Shown: in pieces, positions 37,296 to 51,600 of the stretch
How positions within the stretch are numbered: the stretch's first letter is position 1
Layout of the letters: each line of letters opens with the position of its first letter
NCBI GenBank assembly: GCA_946478235.1
Contig: CAMLBF010000006.1
Span: forward strand, 74,481-132,497
Source: an uncultured Bartonella sp.
GTDB lineage: Bacteria > Pseudomonadota > Alphaproteobacteria > Rhizobiales > Rhizobiaceae
DNA: 58,017 bases
Direction: 5' to 3'
Position numbers and translations under genes: made by a program
Notes under the pieces: model-generated
Told to the model about the DNA's origin: nothing
Seen by the model: only the letters and a program-made list of their open reading frames with translations
Database searches by the model: none

Positions 37296-37664
37296 TTTCT
37301 TGAAACTGAGATTTAACCAACATAAATATGACCCAAAAAAAATAACAAAAAAAACACCACAACATCTTTCGAATGTAGCGTCAGATATTTATGGGAATTT
37401 TTAAAATTATAGACCGCAATATTTGCTAAAGCTTAGCAAACCCCAAATTCGTTTCTGCCCCTAATAAATAGAAACGTTAAAACTTTAAAACAATCCCGCT
37501 TTTTCTAATGCTCTCACCCAAAGAATCGCTTGGAGTATTCTATCGCATTTTTTTAACTTGACTGCAAATAACATTTACACATTTTTGTGTATTTTTGAAA
37601 AAAATATTAGTTGGGTAAATCTCATTTATAGTCGTTATATGTCTTATTTATACTGGTTGATGAT
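37296..37664. other. AT-rich gap between Sel1 leader and glycosyltransferase gene
   Basis: No gene is supported here. It should include the promoter of the sel1-ABC-HlyD operon and the 3' end of the glycosyltransferase transcript. I did not find a clear terminator for the latter. Confidence 0.4.
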
Positions 37665-39629
37665 CTATTTAGATTTTGAGAATTTTTCCCATAACTGTTT
37701 ATAAATTATAGTCAAATTTTCAGCAAATAACTTACTATCATATAACTTACTGGTGGTTCTTGCGTCATCTAAACGACTTTTAAGATTATCTAACTCAGGC
37801 TTATTAGTCGCATAATGATGAGCAATTTTAAAATATTCGTCATAGTCATGCGCGATAAGATTATCGAAACCATGCGTTGTTAAAAGACTAGCGGCCACCC
37901 TGCTGGCAAAGCAATCGCCAATTAAGGTCACTAACGGCACACCACACCACAGCGCATCACTCGCGGTTGTGTGGGAATTATAGGAAAAAGTATCCAGTGC
38001 CATATCCGCGCATTTCAACCTTCTGAAATGCTCTCTAATTGGTTTTTTGTCAGCAAAGATTAAAGCTTTTTCATCAACGCCATTTTTTATCAATTCGCGT
38101 TTTAGGTTTTGCTTGGCTAATGGACTTTTAGGCTCGAGTTGCCATAAATAACTGCCCGGAACTTCTTTCAAAAGCCGACACCAAATAGCGAATGTTTCAG
38201 GATTAATTTTGCTAACCTGATTAAAGCTACAGAAAACAAAACCTTCTTCAGGTAATCCAGCTTCCTGTCGTGTCATTGGCGGATCGTTTGGAGCATCACT
38301 ATCATTAGGCTGGTAACAGTGAGGCATCATAACAATATCTTCACTAAAGTGATGCGCATGTTCAAGCGGCGTCACAATTGGATCACCAAGGATATAGTCG
38401 GCAAGTCCCCTATGTCCTAGCGTGCCCGGATATCCAAGCCAGCTAAGCGTTATGGGAGCAGGCTTCAGGGCCGTAATTCCTAAACGGTTGTTTTGTGTGT
38501 AACCTTTAAGGTCTACTAATATTTGGATACCGAGGCGATTGATAAATTGCGCTGCTTCCAAATCTGTTAAAGCATTGATGTCATGTACCTGCAAAGGTAA
38601 TCTTTGCAAAAATGCATTTATAGTTTCATCTTCAATAGGACCATGCTTAAAAATATGAACATCAAGTTCATCTGGATTGTGCAGTGACAACACCTTACCA
38701 AATAAACGCATTGTTGCATGACTATGAAAGTCAGAAGAAAGGTATCCTATTTTAAGCTTACCGTTATACTTTTGCTCCGGATATATAACCTTACGTTCTA
38801 AATTATTAAATGATGTTACAGCATGATCATGTGCTATAACGCGCTGGGTTTCGGCAGAAACATGAGGCATATTCAGGGCAGATAATGGATCACCATTATT
38901 TTTGTAAGCTTGCGTGTTTAAGTAAGCTTCATCTACCTTAGCCAAATCGTCCCAAGTTGCCGTATCCCGCAAAACGCGCGCGAGTGGCCCCCAAATCTGA
39001 CCAGCCTTATACATTTCTATTGCTTGTTCACTTTGCCCAGTTTTTTCATAAACCTCGCCTAAACCATATTTAGGTTGAAACGCATCTGGGAACAAAGAAT
39101 GGGCTTTTTGCAATAAAGGCAATGCATCAGTATAATTTTGAACTTTGACATAAAGAGATGCAAGATTGACCAAAACTTCAAGATAATCTGGCTTCTTAGC
39201 CAATGCCTGTTTGTAATAGTTAATTGCATCATCTTGCCTATCAGTCTGCGAACAAAGATACCCCAAGTTGAAGAGACTGCTAAGATAATCAGGATGAAGT
39301 TTCAAACATGTTGAATAGAGCTGTTCGGCTTTTTGGAAATCTCCCATCTTAAAATAAAAAGTCGCCGCTGAATCGAAATAATCGGGATGTTTCCCAAACT
39401 GCAGCGTCTTTTTATAACAATCCTTAGCGTCTTGTGTAAGGCCACTATTAGCACTGGCAATTGCACGCAAATACCACGCATGAGCATTGGTGGCATCAGT
39501 GCGAATAGCTTTTTTGCAAAGTTTTATAGCTTCTGCGTTATCACCTTTTTTTAAGGCATCACTCGCGCCTGTCAAAAGCTTGGCAGACACTGGTGACATT
39601 GAAAAATTATTACTAAACGTTGCAGCCAT
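37665..39629 (-). CDS. TPR-containing GT41 glycosyltransferase (OGT/SPINDLY-like)
   Basis: A 654-residue cytoplasmic enzyme. Residues 15-215 are five to six TPR units (e.g. NAHAWYLRAIASANSGLTQD, PDYLSSLFNLGYLCSQTDRQ). The C-terminal 370 residues are the GT41 catalytic region: the histidine-containing IGYLSSDFHSHATMRLFG, the turn SWLGYPGTLGHRGLADYILG, the lysine in FCSFNQVSKINPETFAIW, and the nucleotide-sugar binding DTFSYNSHTTASDALWCG, all aligning with human OGT motifs. GT41 enzymes put GlcNAc on Ser/Thr, fucose (SPINDLY) or hexose on Asn (HMW1C). GGAAAGAG precedes the ATG. It lies 56 bases downstream of the giant adhesin, beyond a terminator, so that adhesin is the obvious candidate target. 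The sugar and target are inferred. Confidence 0.87.
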   Translation of the reverse strand: MAATFSNNFSMSPVSAKLLTGASDALKKGDNAEAIKLCKKAIRTDATNAHAWYLRAIASANSGLTQDAKDCYKKTLQFGKHPDYFDSAATFYFKMGDFQKAEQLYSTCLKLHPDYLSSLFNLGYLCSQTDRQDDAINYYKQALAKKPDYLEVLVNLASLYVKVQNYTDALPLLQKAHSLFPDAFQPKYGLGEVYEKTGQSEQAIEMYKAGQIWGPLARVLRDTATWDDLAKVDEAYLNTQAYKNNGDPLSALNMPHVSAETQRVIAHDHAVTSFNNLERKVIYPEQKYNGKLKIGYLSSDFHSHATMRLFGKVLSLHNPDELDVHIFKHGPIEDETINAFLQRLPLQVHDINALTDLEAAQFINRLGIQILVDLKGYTQNNRLGITALKPAPITLSWLGYPGTLGHRGLADYILGDPIVTPLEHAHHFSEDIVMMPHCYQPNDSDAPNDPPMTRQEAGLPEEGFVFCSFNQVSKINPETFAIWCRLLKEVPGSYLWQLEPKSPLAKQNLKRELIKNGVDEKALIFADKKPIREHFRRLKCADMALDTFSYNSHTTASDALWCGVPLVTLIGDCFASRVAASLLTTHGFDNLIAHDYDEYFKIAHHYATNKPELDNLKSRLDDARTTSKLYDSKLFAENLTIIYKQLWEKFSKSK

Positions 39630-39640
39630 ATTCTCTTTCC

Positions 39641-39676
39641 AAAAATAAAGAGTGCGGCTTCTAAAAACCGCACTCT
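39641..39676 (-). terminator. Intrinsic terminator between adhesin and glycosyltransferase genes
   Basis: On the minus strand AGAGTGCGG pairs perfectly with CCGCACTCT around a 10-base loop and is followed by TTATTTTT. It sits in the 56-base gap and would allow only partial read-through into the GT41 gene, giving much less enzyme than adhesin. Confidence 0.85.
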
Positions 39677-39685
39677 CCTAACCTT

Positions 39686-42600
39686 TTATCCCGCTACCTG
39701 AGACTGCTGAAGATGCAGCAGATGTTCAAGATCTGAGTTCTTCATCTCAGTGTTGGTTGCAGAAGTATGGCTTGTTGAACCAGTGTTTGCAACTTTCAAA
39801 TCAAGAACTTGCAGATTTAACTCGTCAAGTTTTGGTGAAGTTTCAGTTTGTTTTATTGTGCTATCCAATCCCTTATTGGTTTCAGCATCAGCATTATCTG
39901 CATGCTTAGCCGCATCTTTCTCGGTTAAGTTAGCAATTTTATCCAAATTGATTTCACCTTTTGACCCTTCAAACAAGTTAGAACGATCAAGCTCAACTTT
40001 CATGGCCTTGTCATCTGCGCGACCATCAGTAGCGTTTTCAGCCATCCGACTAAGTGCGGTATTTGAGAACAAGTTGTTCAGACTGTATCCCTGTTCTGAA
40101 TCTTCATGTTTCGGTGCACTTTCCTCAGACTTAGCATGATATTGCTCATCCGATTGCGTATCAACAATATGATCGGCACTATGATCATCATCTGCTTCCG
40201 CTGAACGTAGAAGTTTCGGAGCGTTTTGATCAATCTTAAAGTTAACCGGTTCAGATCTGTCACTAATATTACCAGCCTTATCGGTCACACTAAACGATAT
40301 GAAGTGTTCACGCACCTCCATTAGCTTGTTTGGCGTAAACGACCAAGTACCACCAACAACTTCGGTTGCACCGAGAATAGTATCACCATCATAAATAGTG
40401 ATCTTTTCACCGTCTCTCCCTGTACCCTTAAACGTTGGTTTCATATCTGCCGTTGCATGCCCCCAACCAATAGACTTGTCATTGTCATCATAGATGCCAA
40501 ACTGATTTCCATCTGGTTTGCTTGGCGGAGTAATATCAACATGAACCACAAATTTGGCATCAACAAGATGATTAACATTACCGGCTTTGTCTGTTTGACT
40601 TACTTTAATAGTGTGGGTTCCTTCAGACAGTTTCATATTATCTGGCAATCTAAATGTCCAACTATTATCCCAACCACTCGTCACTGTGGTACCCAACACC
40701 TTCTCTGTGCCATCAGCTAATATTTCAATAAAAGTTATAACTGTATCCTTCTCTCCTTTACCACGAAACATAGGTGTTTGATCATTGATATAACCATTAT
40801 TTTCAACTTCACGCCCTTCACTGTTGGTAACATGTTCAATCGTTGGACCTTCAGGCGCTATTGTATCAAGTGTCGCGTAAATGTAATTTCCATAGCTGAC
40901 ATTGCCGGCTTTATCCATTGCTTGAATTATAACTGTATTTGAACCTTCCGTCAAAGGAACACTTAATTTAATTGACCAATTTGTTTGGTTCTCTGCTAGC
41001 TGATATCTGCCAGCTTCAATTTTCACACCATCTCTCGAGATATAAATGATAACCAAACTTCCAGCTTCAGCAGTGCCTTTAAACTCCGGCGTTTTATCAT
41101 CAGTAACTGGTTTGGTAATGGATAATGGGCCCTGAACATCTCCTGCATGATCTATTATCTCAGTAACTACCGGGTTGTCTGGTGGACTTTGATCAATCTG
41201 CACGTTAAAGGCTGGACCTGGCTCACTTTTGAACCCTTCGATGTCAACCTGTCTAGCAGTAAAGTGAAAATTCCAACCGCTCCTATTATTCCTCATAAAA
41301 GTTGTTAGGTCAAATACCCAAGTTCCATCTTCCTTAGCTACCGTCTTTCCTACCAAAGTTAAGTTACCATACACTTCATTATATATTTCGATTGTAGCAT
41401 ATCGGCTCGCTTTACCACTTAGCATAGGATCTGATTTTTTATTGGTAACTACACTACTTCCATTATAGTCTGTATGAGGCCAGCCTTGCCTTTCACTAGC
41501 ACTATAAGTATCGATGGCAATTGGAGGTGGATTATCAGCTAGATAAGTATAATACCATGGATCCGACAACGCACTTTTACTACCATCGTCTGCTACATAT
41601 TGAATTTGCACTCTATGCTCACCAGGTGTATTCGCATACGCAACTTTTGGTATCACAAGAAGCTTGGCGTTCCGTGGCCACATGCCGGTGTTAAAATAAT
41701 CAAACGTGAAACCAGAAATTTCTACACCATCGATATATACTTTAAAATTCTTAAGGTAGCCTGGTTTAGCCAAAACCACCATCTGCATATCAGTCACCCC
41801 ATGGGTAACCACGTGGTCATAGTTAAGGAAACCTTCTGGTCTGATGCTATCAGAAACTTCGGGATAAGATCTAATAGCATTAGCTTTAACCATTGTCACA
41901 AGAGGCTTAAATGCCGGATCATCAGACCACATATAGTAATCACCATATGATTTGCCAACCAAGCCTGCTGGACGCATATCAGCTGCACCTATACCTTTAG
42001 TGACTTTACCTAACTCATTAGCAAATCCAAATGTGTACTTATGCCATACATTGGGGGCGGATGGCGGGATGATAAGCTCGAAATTTCCGTTAGCATCCGT
42101 ATCTGCTGACGCTATAAGCTTATCATCTTCATAAACAAGAATTTTGCCATTTGGTACTTTAAACGCTAAATCTGTTTGGTTTAATATTACAGATTCATTC
42201 GCACCGTACACGCCTTCCTTCGAGGCTTTCCAAGCATCTTTAGGAACCGTTAGACCATCTGGTTCGATGTAAATATTCCATGAACTATCCGATGCCGGCC
42301 CCACATTTCCATATTCATTTACCTGCTTAGCAGTAATTTGTAGGTTCTGGTAATAATAATACCTATCCTCGTTTCCTAGCAATATTTGCCCTGACCAATT
42401 TCCATCATCGCCAACTCTTGCCGATCCTACATGATTTCCGTTAGCATATATATAAATTAATGATCCAGCTACACCCTTTCCTCTGACAGTCGGAGTTTTG
42501 TCATCAGTATGTCCGCCGTTAGCTATAGTCCCGGTTATAAGCCCTGAACCGTCATAAACCTCCGTAATAGTCGGTTTATCTGCCGGATCCAATGAATAAT

Positions 42601-45600
42601 GGTAAGTAACTGGATCAGACATTGGGCTGATATTACCAGCTTGGTCACGTACCGCCACTTGGAATTTATGAGTACCTGTAGTCATTACTTTTGGCAGGCC
42701 CCAACTCCAACCCCAGAAAGATTCAGTGTCTGTAATCCAGTATTGGTGAGCTGACGCTTGACCAATTTCCACACCATTATCGTAAATAATTATGGTTGCG
42801 AATTGCTCTGCCTTTCCATACAGTTTTTGGTCTTCCATACTATTTATATATAGATCTTCCGTGAAGCGTTCCTGGCAATATTGATCTTTGTAAATCTGTG
42901 TTAGTTCAGGTATTTTTGTATCAACTGTGAGATAAAACGTGGCCGGATTGCGGCACTCAGCCCCCGTAGCATTATTGACTGATACAAATTTAACATCGTG
43001 TTCGCCATCTATAAAAGCCGTAGAAGGTTGCCAAGACCAAGTATAATGATCTCCTGCATCAGTTATTATAACTTGGTCGGTTATTTCTACGTCGTCAACA
43101 TAAATCTTAATTGTTGACCCTTTAGCAAGCGTACCAGCAAATATTGGACGATTATCATTCGTATATGAACCATCTCGCAAAAATCCGGTAACTGGTTCCT
43201 TATTATCTGTTACTGATGTGATAACGGGTGCATCCGGCACTGTGAAGTCAACATCAAATGCCCATGGTTTTGAGACCGTTTCATTACCAGCTTTATCAAC
43301 AGCCTTAATATAGAACGAGTGTGTGCCCTGCGGTAAATTTCCTGATGGTTGCCAACTCCACACGCCAGTCGAAGGAACTGGATCAATCACAGCAACGGGA
43401 ACATCTGGATTTTCTCCATAGGTGTCATAAATATAAAGTTTTGTTCCAGCTTCAGCTGTTCCAGAAAATTCTGGTCGTGGATCATTGGTCGAACCGTTAC
43501 TTGGAATATTTCCGTCGAAAATACCACCTTCTACATTATCCCAAACTTGCAAAATTGCGACATTGGTTGGGGGAATTGTATCAATATGGAGAATGAACTC
43601 ACCTTTTGAGAAGTCTGTCCAGTTTCCTACGTCATCAACAGCCTTAATTTTAAAGGCTGCAATACCTTCTGGAAGTGGTGTACCATCGGGAAGAACTGAT
43701 GGCACAAAAAATTTCCAGTTACCAGCAGCATCTGACATAACATGGCCGATATCGATCCATGTTGTACCATCTGACGACAATAAATAGATATGAACTTCAG
43801 TATTGTAATCGGTAGTGCCAAAGAGTTCCGGCGTTTTTTGGTTGATATAATCACCACTATTTATAACATCGTCATCTGCTTTTAAGTTTTCATCATGCCC
43901 ATTAGGGTTTTTAGTCTTTCTGGCACCTGTAATGGCTGTAATAAGTTGTGGTGGTGTTGTATCGACAATAAATTCAAATGAACCACTATTCTCGATATTT
44001 GTTTTATTACCTGCAGCATCAATACCTACAGTTTTTATCGTATGCTGCCCATCATTGAGTAAGCTATTAATCTTGTATGACCAGCTTGGTGGCTCAGTTG
44101 TATAATCTATCGTTGCCGTACCGTGGAATACACCATCGACATAAACGTGAACGTATTTCGTTCCATCACCTTTAGCAATTGTACCACGAACTTCCGGTGA
44201 CTTATCATTAATCTTCTTACCATTTTCTGTAACAAGACCAACAAAGTCGGGGACATTATCTACAATACCCGTAATCGCCGGAGCAGCTGGCGGTGTATAA
44301 TCCAAATTAATCAGGTATGCTTCCGATAACTCGCTGATATTGCCATACTCGTCAATGTAGCGCACTTGGAAAGTGTTTTTACCTTCACCAATAAGGTTTG
44401 GACCAACCTGATAGCTCCATCTGCCGTTTTCACCTGCAATAACAGTTGCAACAGGTACAGTACTTCCATTGATGTAAATAGATACTTTGTAACCTTGTAT
44501 TGCCGTGCCCCTTAACAGTGGCGTACGATCATTCGTTAGACCACCATCAACATTGCTATCAATTACGCCTGTCTTATCGACTACACCGTCACCTACCTGA
44601 TCGATAATTTCAGCAATAACTGGTTTCATAACTTCACCGTTATAAATATCCAGCTCAAATTTTGCGCCAGTTTCCATTCTATTGCCATAAGCATCTTCTG
44701 CTATGGCAGTAAAGGTATGTTTACCGTTAGGAAGTTTCTTCGTAATCTGAATTTGCCAGTAACCAAGCGCAACCTTGCCTACGCCTATTTCATTATTATT
44801 TTCATCATATATGTGAATTATGTTGCCATTTTCACCTTTGCCACTGAACATCGGCGTGTTGTCGTTGGTTTTACGACCAGTGCCAAGGGTATCAATATTG
44901 CCATTTTCATTAACAAAAGCAGAATCGAACGTAACAAGAGATGGCGGTATCGTATTGATATCAACATTGAATGATTTTGATTTATCACTTTCAAAGCCGC
45001 TTTCACCAACACCCGATACGGAAATGTTATTGATACCATCTTCCAACGACTTGTTGTGCGCAGCAAAATCATATCTCCACTTACCATTTACGACTGGCAC
45101 CTCGGCAAAAACGTCAGAACTATTGTTGAGGTAAATTCTGACGGCCTTTATGCCCGCTGGAGCAGTACCTTCAAGTATCGGAGTCTTATCATTAGTTTTG
45201 CCGTTATTCAGGATCTCTTTACTTCCCGCCGTGCCATCTGGATTAAACTCTTTATAATCGTCAATGTACTTATCAATCGTTGGTATAGGTAGAACACTAT
45301 TATCAACGATTACAGTCCGCGTTGGCAAATTCTTATCCGATGTAATGTTCATAGCTTCGTCAACGGCACGGACGGTAAATACGTGTGAGCCATTGCCTAA
45401 ACCATCTACGGTATATGACCATCGTCCATCGATAACTTTGGCTTCGCCAACTTTTACTGGTGTACCCGAAATTGAATCGTAGATGTAGACAGTTGAACCA
45501 GTTTCGCCTTCACCTGACAATCTCAAAGAACTGTTTCTTGTCGGCTTGCCATCTGCAATATCAGCCTCAACTTTACTATCATAAACATGCGATAATGTTG

Positions 45601-48600
45601 GTTGCGCAGGCGGGGTTGTATCAACAGTAAACTTATAGCCCGATGACAGCAAACTCGTATTACCGGCTGAGTTAGTAATTGTAGCAAAGAACTCATACGT
45701 CTTGCCATTAACGAGATGGTATCCTGGTTCACCAGGAATTTGGAAACTCCATTCACCCTTCTCACCAGCAGTCGTAACCCCAACAACCACATTATTACTA
45801 TCGTAAATAGTGACAGTTGAATTTCTTGCTGCGCCAGAACCACGAATAGTAGGCTTTACATCATCCGTAAAGGAATCGGTGCCTGTATCGTTGGCATTTA
45901 AGATCTTACCCTTCTTCAAACCATAGTTATCGTCAATACTGTCAATTCTCGGCGCAGTTGGAGCCGTCAAATTAACTTCCAGAACTTTTACGCTGGATTT
46001 TTCACTAACGTTACCAGCTGCATCTGTCGCAGTAATCTGGAAGTTATATCTACGTCCTTCCAATGGGTTAGATGCTGGAACATCGTAATACCAAGTACCA
46101 TCTGGGCCAGCCTGAACTGTACCAAGAATATTTGCACCATCATAGATAGTAATTATACTATTCTTTTCCGCTTTACCTGATAGACGTGGCGTTGAATCAT
46201 TCGTCAATCCATTTTCAATATCAGTTATAGTCGCATTCGCGCCACTACCAATCGTATTTTGGAACGACGTAATAGTTGGAGCATCCGGTGCGGTTGTATC
46301 AAGCTTGATTGTATAATCATTAGACCCAACAGCTTCATTACCGGCTTCATCTGCCGCTCTAGCTTGATAGGTATAATCTCTGTCGTCAGATAGCCGCGCT
46401 ACGGTATAACTCCAATGGCCTCTATCATCAGCTATCGTGCTACCGATATAATCGTAACCACCATTCGCATTCTTGACATAAATACGCACAATACCATTGG
46501 ATTCAGCATTGCTACCAACAAGTGTTGGCGTCCGGTCATTGGTATAACCATTATTATTGACTGTACCAATTTTGGGTTCCTGATCGTCCAATACACGATC
46601 AATAGTCACCTTGTTTGATGGAGGTGTCAGATCAACCGTAACTTCAAACGGCGAGGATTCAGCACTTGTATTATTAGCAGCGTCGGTTGATGTCACCGTA
46701 AACTGATGGGTTCCCTCACGCAATGTGACAGTGGTTCCTGGTTTACGGCAATCAAACTCCCATGAACCGTCACTTTTGGCTATTGTTGTACCAAGAACAG
46801 TTTTCTGTCCATTATAGATATCGTAAATCGTAACGACAGACCCTGCTTCAGCGCCTTGCCCCTTCAGAACTGGTTGTGTTTCGTCTGTAGTTTTGTGATT
46901 TAAAACTTCACCAGTGATCTTTCCGTGATTATCAAGATACTTTGTAAAGCTTGGTTGGTTTGGCGCAACAGTGTCAACCTGAACATCATAATTGTTAGAA
47001 AGCGCACTTTCATTGCCTGCAGCATCAACTGTCTTGGCTGTAAAGGAGTGCTTCTGACCAACCAAAGGATCAGTTGTAAAGCTCCATGTGCCGTCTTGAG
47101 ATAATACCTCACCAATCAGTTTACCATTGTCATAGATGCGGACGAGCTTACCTTTGATAGCACCCGTACCCTTAATGGTTACTACATCCTTATTCAACCA
47201 GTTTACGCCTTCAGCAACCTTTGGCTCATCACCTTGGCTACTGACAATCTTGGATATCGTTGGAACCTGATTATTGCTCGTCTTTACATCAAATCCGAAT
47301 TCCGCAGACTTGTTACTTTCATTGCCAGCTTGGTCAACAACTGAAGCTCTATAGCCATAATGACCATCTGGAAGATCTCTATCTGGTTTCCATCTCCACT
47401 GACCACCAGCATCAGCCTTAATTGTTGCAACAACATTGCCTGACGCATCATAGATCTTCACCGTACTATAAGGCTCTGCTCCTTCACCACGAAGTGTCGG
47501 ACGTTTGTCATTGATCGTAGCTCCATTATCAAAGTCATCAACAACTGGCGCTGCGGTATCACGACCTGTCGTAAATGTCGGTGCTTCCGGTGGTGTATGA
47601 TCAACGTTAATAATCCATGGTTTCGATGGATTACTTTCCTGATCACTACTATTAACAACACGTGCGGTGAATGTATGGGTTTGGTTATCTTCTAACGGAT
47701 TGCTTGCTGGAACCTTGAATGTCCACGATCCATTTGAGTTATTATCAGCCGTTGTCGTACCAATCAATGTTGATCCGTCATAAATATAGATAACGGAGCC
47801 CGGTTTTGCCGTTCCATGTAAGACTGGTGTACGATCTGTCGTGTATTTGTTGCTTTCGATTAGAACTTCGGTTCCTGTATGATCATCATAGACACCCGTA
47901 ATACTAGGGGAATCAGGATAAGATGTCATAACAGTAACGGTACGCGTTGTCGGTATTGGACTCCTATTGCCTGCTTGGTCAACGGCATAAACTTGGAATT
48001 GATACGTCCCCTGATCTAAGCCAGGAACACGGAAACTCCACTTGCCTTGACTATCAACCTTGACAATACCAATCGGCTCTGTCTGTCCTTTGATATAGAT
48101 CAGAACCTGACTGTTCTTTTCTGCCTCACCCGTAATAAATGGGGCAGAGTCATTTGTCGTACCATTTTCAGCAATAGAACCAGGTTTTGGCGGTATCGTA
48201 CTGCGAATTTCGGTAATTTTTGGTTGTGATGGCGGCGTAAAGTCAAGATTGACACTATATTCTGTCTCGTCACTGATATTACCAGCAGCATCTTTTGCCT
48301 TCACAGCAAATTTATATAGTCCATCCAATGTATTAGATGGCGTCTGGAATTCCCAATAACCATTTTCATTTGCTTTGACTGTACCCAATAATACTGGCTT
48401 ATCACTACCAGGCAAAGTACAATAAATCATAACCTCCGAGAATTTCTCGGCTCGTCCATAAAGTTTCGGTGTACGACTATTGGTATAGCCGCCATTGACG
48501 ACTGTTTCATGGTTACTGTCTTCTATACGGCTAACTATCGGCTGATTTGGTGCAACCGTATCAACTTTGATAGCATGTCCCGCTGACTCCAAGCTTTCAT

Positions 48601-51600
48601 TACCAGCTGCATCAACTGTCTTAGCTGTAAAGTTATGATTTCGTCCAACGAGAGGATCAGTTGCAAAACTCCATGAACCATCAGGTCCGGCTTTAACCTC
48701 ACCAATCAGTTTACCATTGTCATAGATGCGAACAACACCATTCTTGATGGCACCTGTTCCTCGAAGGATCAGCATGTCATCATTCATCCAGTCTACACCT
48801 TCAGATGTAATCGCAGCAACACCCTTGCTGTTTGTGACACTAGAGATCGCTGGAACCTGATCGTTGCTTGTTTTTACATCAAATCCAAATACATTCGACT
48901 TATCACTTTCATTGCCAGCCTCATCAACAACTGTAGCTGTATAGCTATAATGTCCATCTTTAAGCTCTGTACTTGATGTCCATTTCCACTGACCTGTTAC
49001 ATCAGCCTTAACTGTCGCTACAACATTGCCTGACGCATCATAGATCTTCACCGTACTATAAGGCTCTGCTCCTTCACCTCGAAGTGTCGGATATTTGTCA
49101 TTGATCGTAGCGCCATTTTCAAATTCATCAACAATAGGTGCTGCTGTATCACGACCACCTATTATTTTCGGTGCATCAGGAGCTGTATAGTCAACATTAA
49201 CAACCCATGGTTGTGATGGGTTGCCTGCTTGCCCTGCGTCATTAACAACATGGGCTGTCAAACTATGCGTCTGGTTGTTCCCTAACGGATTGTTTGTTGG
49301 AACCTTGAACGACCATGATCCACTTGAGTCATTACCGGCGGTTGTTGTACCAAGCAATACTGTTCCGTCATAAATATAGACAACTGAACCAGGTTTTGCT
49401 GTTCCGCGTATGACCGGTGTACTATCTGACGTATATTTGTTGTTGTCGATTAGAACTTCGGATCCTGACTGGTCATTATAAACACCAGTAATAGTAGGCG
49501 TTTCAGGGAACGACGTTAAAATCGTAACTGTCCGCGTTGCTGGGGACGCGCTCTTATTGCCTGCCTGGTCAACGGAATAGACCAAGAACTCATACGTACC
49601 CTCATCCAAGCCCGGAATACGGAAACTCCACTTGCCCTGACCATCTGCCTTGACTACCCCGATTGGCTCTGTCTGACCCTTAATATAGATCAGAACCTGA
49701 CTATTCCCCTCCGCTAAACCACTAATCAATGGTGCCGGATCATTTGTCGTGCCTTTATCAGAAACTACCCCTGGTTTTGGCAAGACAGCACTGCGAATTT
49801 CGGTAACAGTTGGTTGTGCTGGTGGTGTAAAGTCAAGATTGGCGCTGTAATCACTTGGATCACTGACATTGCCCGCAGCATTCGTTGCCGTGACGATGAA
49901 CTTATAAAGACCATCTTTATCATAATACGATGTCTGGAATTCCCAATAACCATCTGAATTGACAACAACAGTACCAAGAACAATCGCTGTATCACTGCCA
50001 GGTAATTTGACACTAATGGTAACTTCTGTTCCAGCTTCACCACGACCATAGAGTTTCGGTGTATGGTCATTGGTATAACCATTATTTTCAACCGTCTTCT
50101 GTGCGTCATCTTCTATACGACTAATCGTTGGCGTTGTCGGTTTCTGCAGACTGATCTCAAATGGGAAGTGAGCCGATTGGCCACTCACATTACCTGCAGC
50201 ATCCGTTGCCGTCACATAAAGATTATGCATGCCTGTTGACATCTGTGATGTCGGCGTAAATGACCATGCACCTTGACCATCAGCTTTTGTCGAGCCTATC
50301 CAGCCACCATTAACATCATAAATATTGATGATCGCATCTTTTTCCGATGTACCACTAATCGTTGGCGTGGTTGTATTGGTTTGCGTACCTTGCGATATCT
50401 CGTCACCAGCAGACTTCGCTACCTTGATAATTGAAGGAATAACCGGCGCCAATGTATCAAGATTAACTGTAAAGCCATCTGATCCAACAGCTTCATTACC
50501 GGCTTCATCTGTTGCACGTGCCTGATAGGTATAGCTACCATCCCTAGGCAGGGTTGGTGCCGTAAAACTCCAATTGCCTTGACTATCTGCCTTGGTCTCA
50601 CCAACATAGGTATAATTACCATTCGCATTCTTGATATAGATGCGCACAATACCATTGGACTCAGCATTGCTGCCGACAAGTGTTGGCGTCCGATCATTGG
50701 TATAACCATTATTATTGACTTTACCAATTTGTGGTTCCTGATCGTCAGACACATAATTGATAATAACTTTGTTTGATGGAGGTGTCAGATCAACCGTAAC
50801 ATCAAATGCTGCAGATTCAATACTTGCATTATTAGCAGCATCGGTTGAGGTTACCGTTATCTTATGGGCTCCCTCACGCAATGTAACTGGAACACTCTGC
50901 GCTCTGCAGTCAAATTCCCATGAACCATCATCTTTGGCTATTGTTGTGCCAAGAACAGTTTTCTGTCCATTATAAGTATCGTAAATCGTAACAACAGATC
51001 CTGCTTCAGCTCCATGGCCTCGCAAAATTGGATGTTGTTCATCCGTACTATGCCTATTGGCCACCTCACCTTTTACACTTCCTGTATTATCAATATACTG
51101 GTCAAACACTGGCTGACTTGGGGCACTCGTGTCAATCTTGACGTCATAAATATTGGAAAGCGCACTTTCATTGCCTGCAGCATCAACTGTCTTGGCTGTA
51201 AAGGAGTGCTTCTGACCAACCAAAGGATCAGTTGTAAAGCTCCATGTGCCGTCTTGAGATAATACCTCACCAATCAGTTTACCATTGTCATAGATGCGGA
51301 CGAGCTTACCTTTGATAGCACCCGTACCCTTAATGGTTACTACATCCTTATTCAACCAGTTTACGCCTTCAGCAACCTTTGGCTCATCACCTTGGCTACT
51401 GACAATCTTGGATATCGTTGGAACCTGATTATTGCTCGTCTTTACATCAAATCCGAATTCCGCAGACTTGTTACTTTCATTGCCAGCTTGGTCAACAACT
51501 GAAGCTCTATAGCCATAATGACCATCTGGAAGATCTCTATCTGGTTTCCATCTCCACTGACCACCAGCATCAGCCTTAATTGTTGCAACAACATTGCCTG

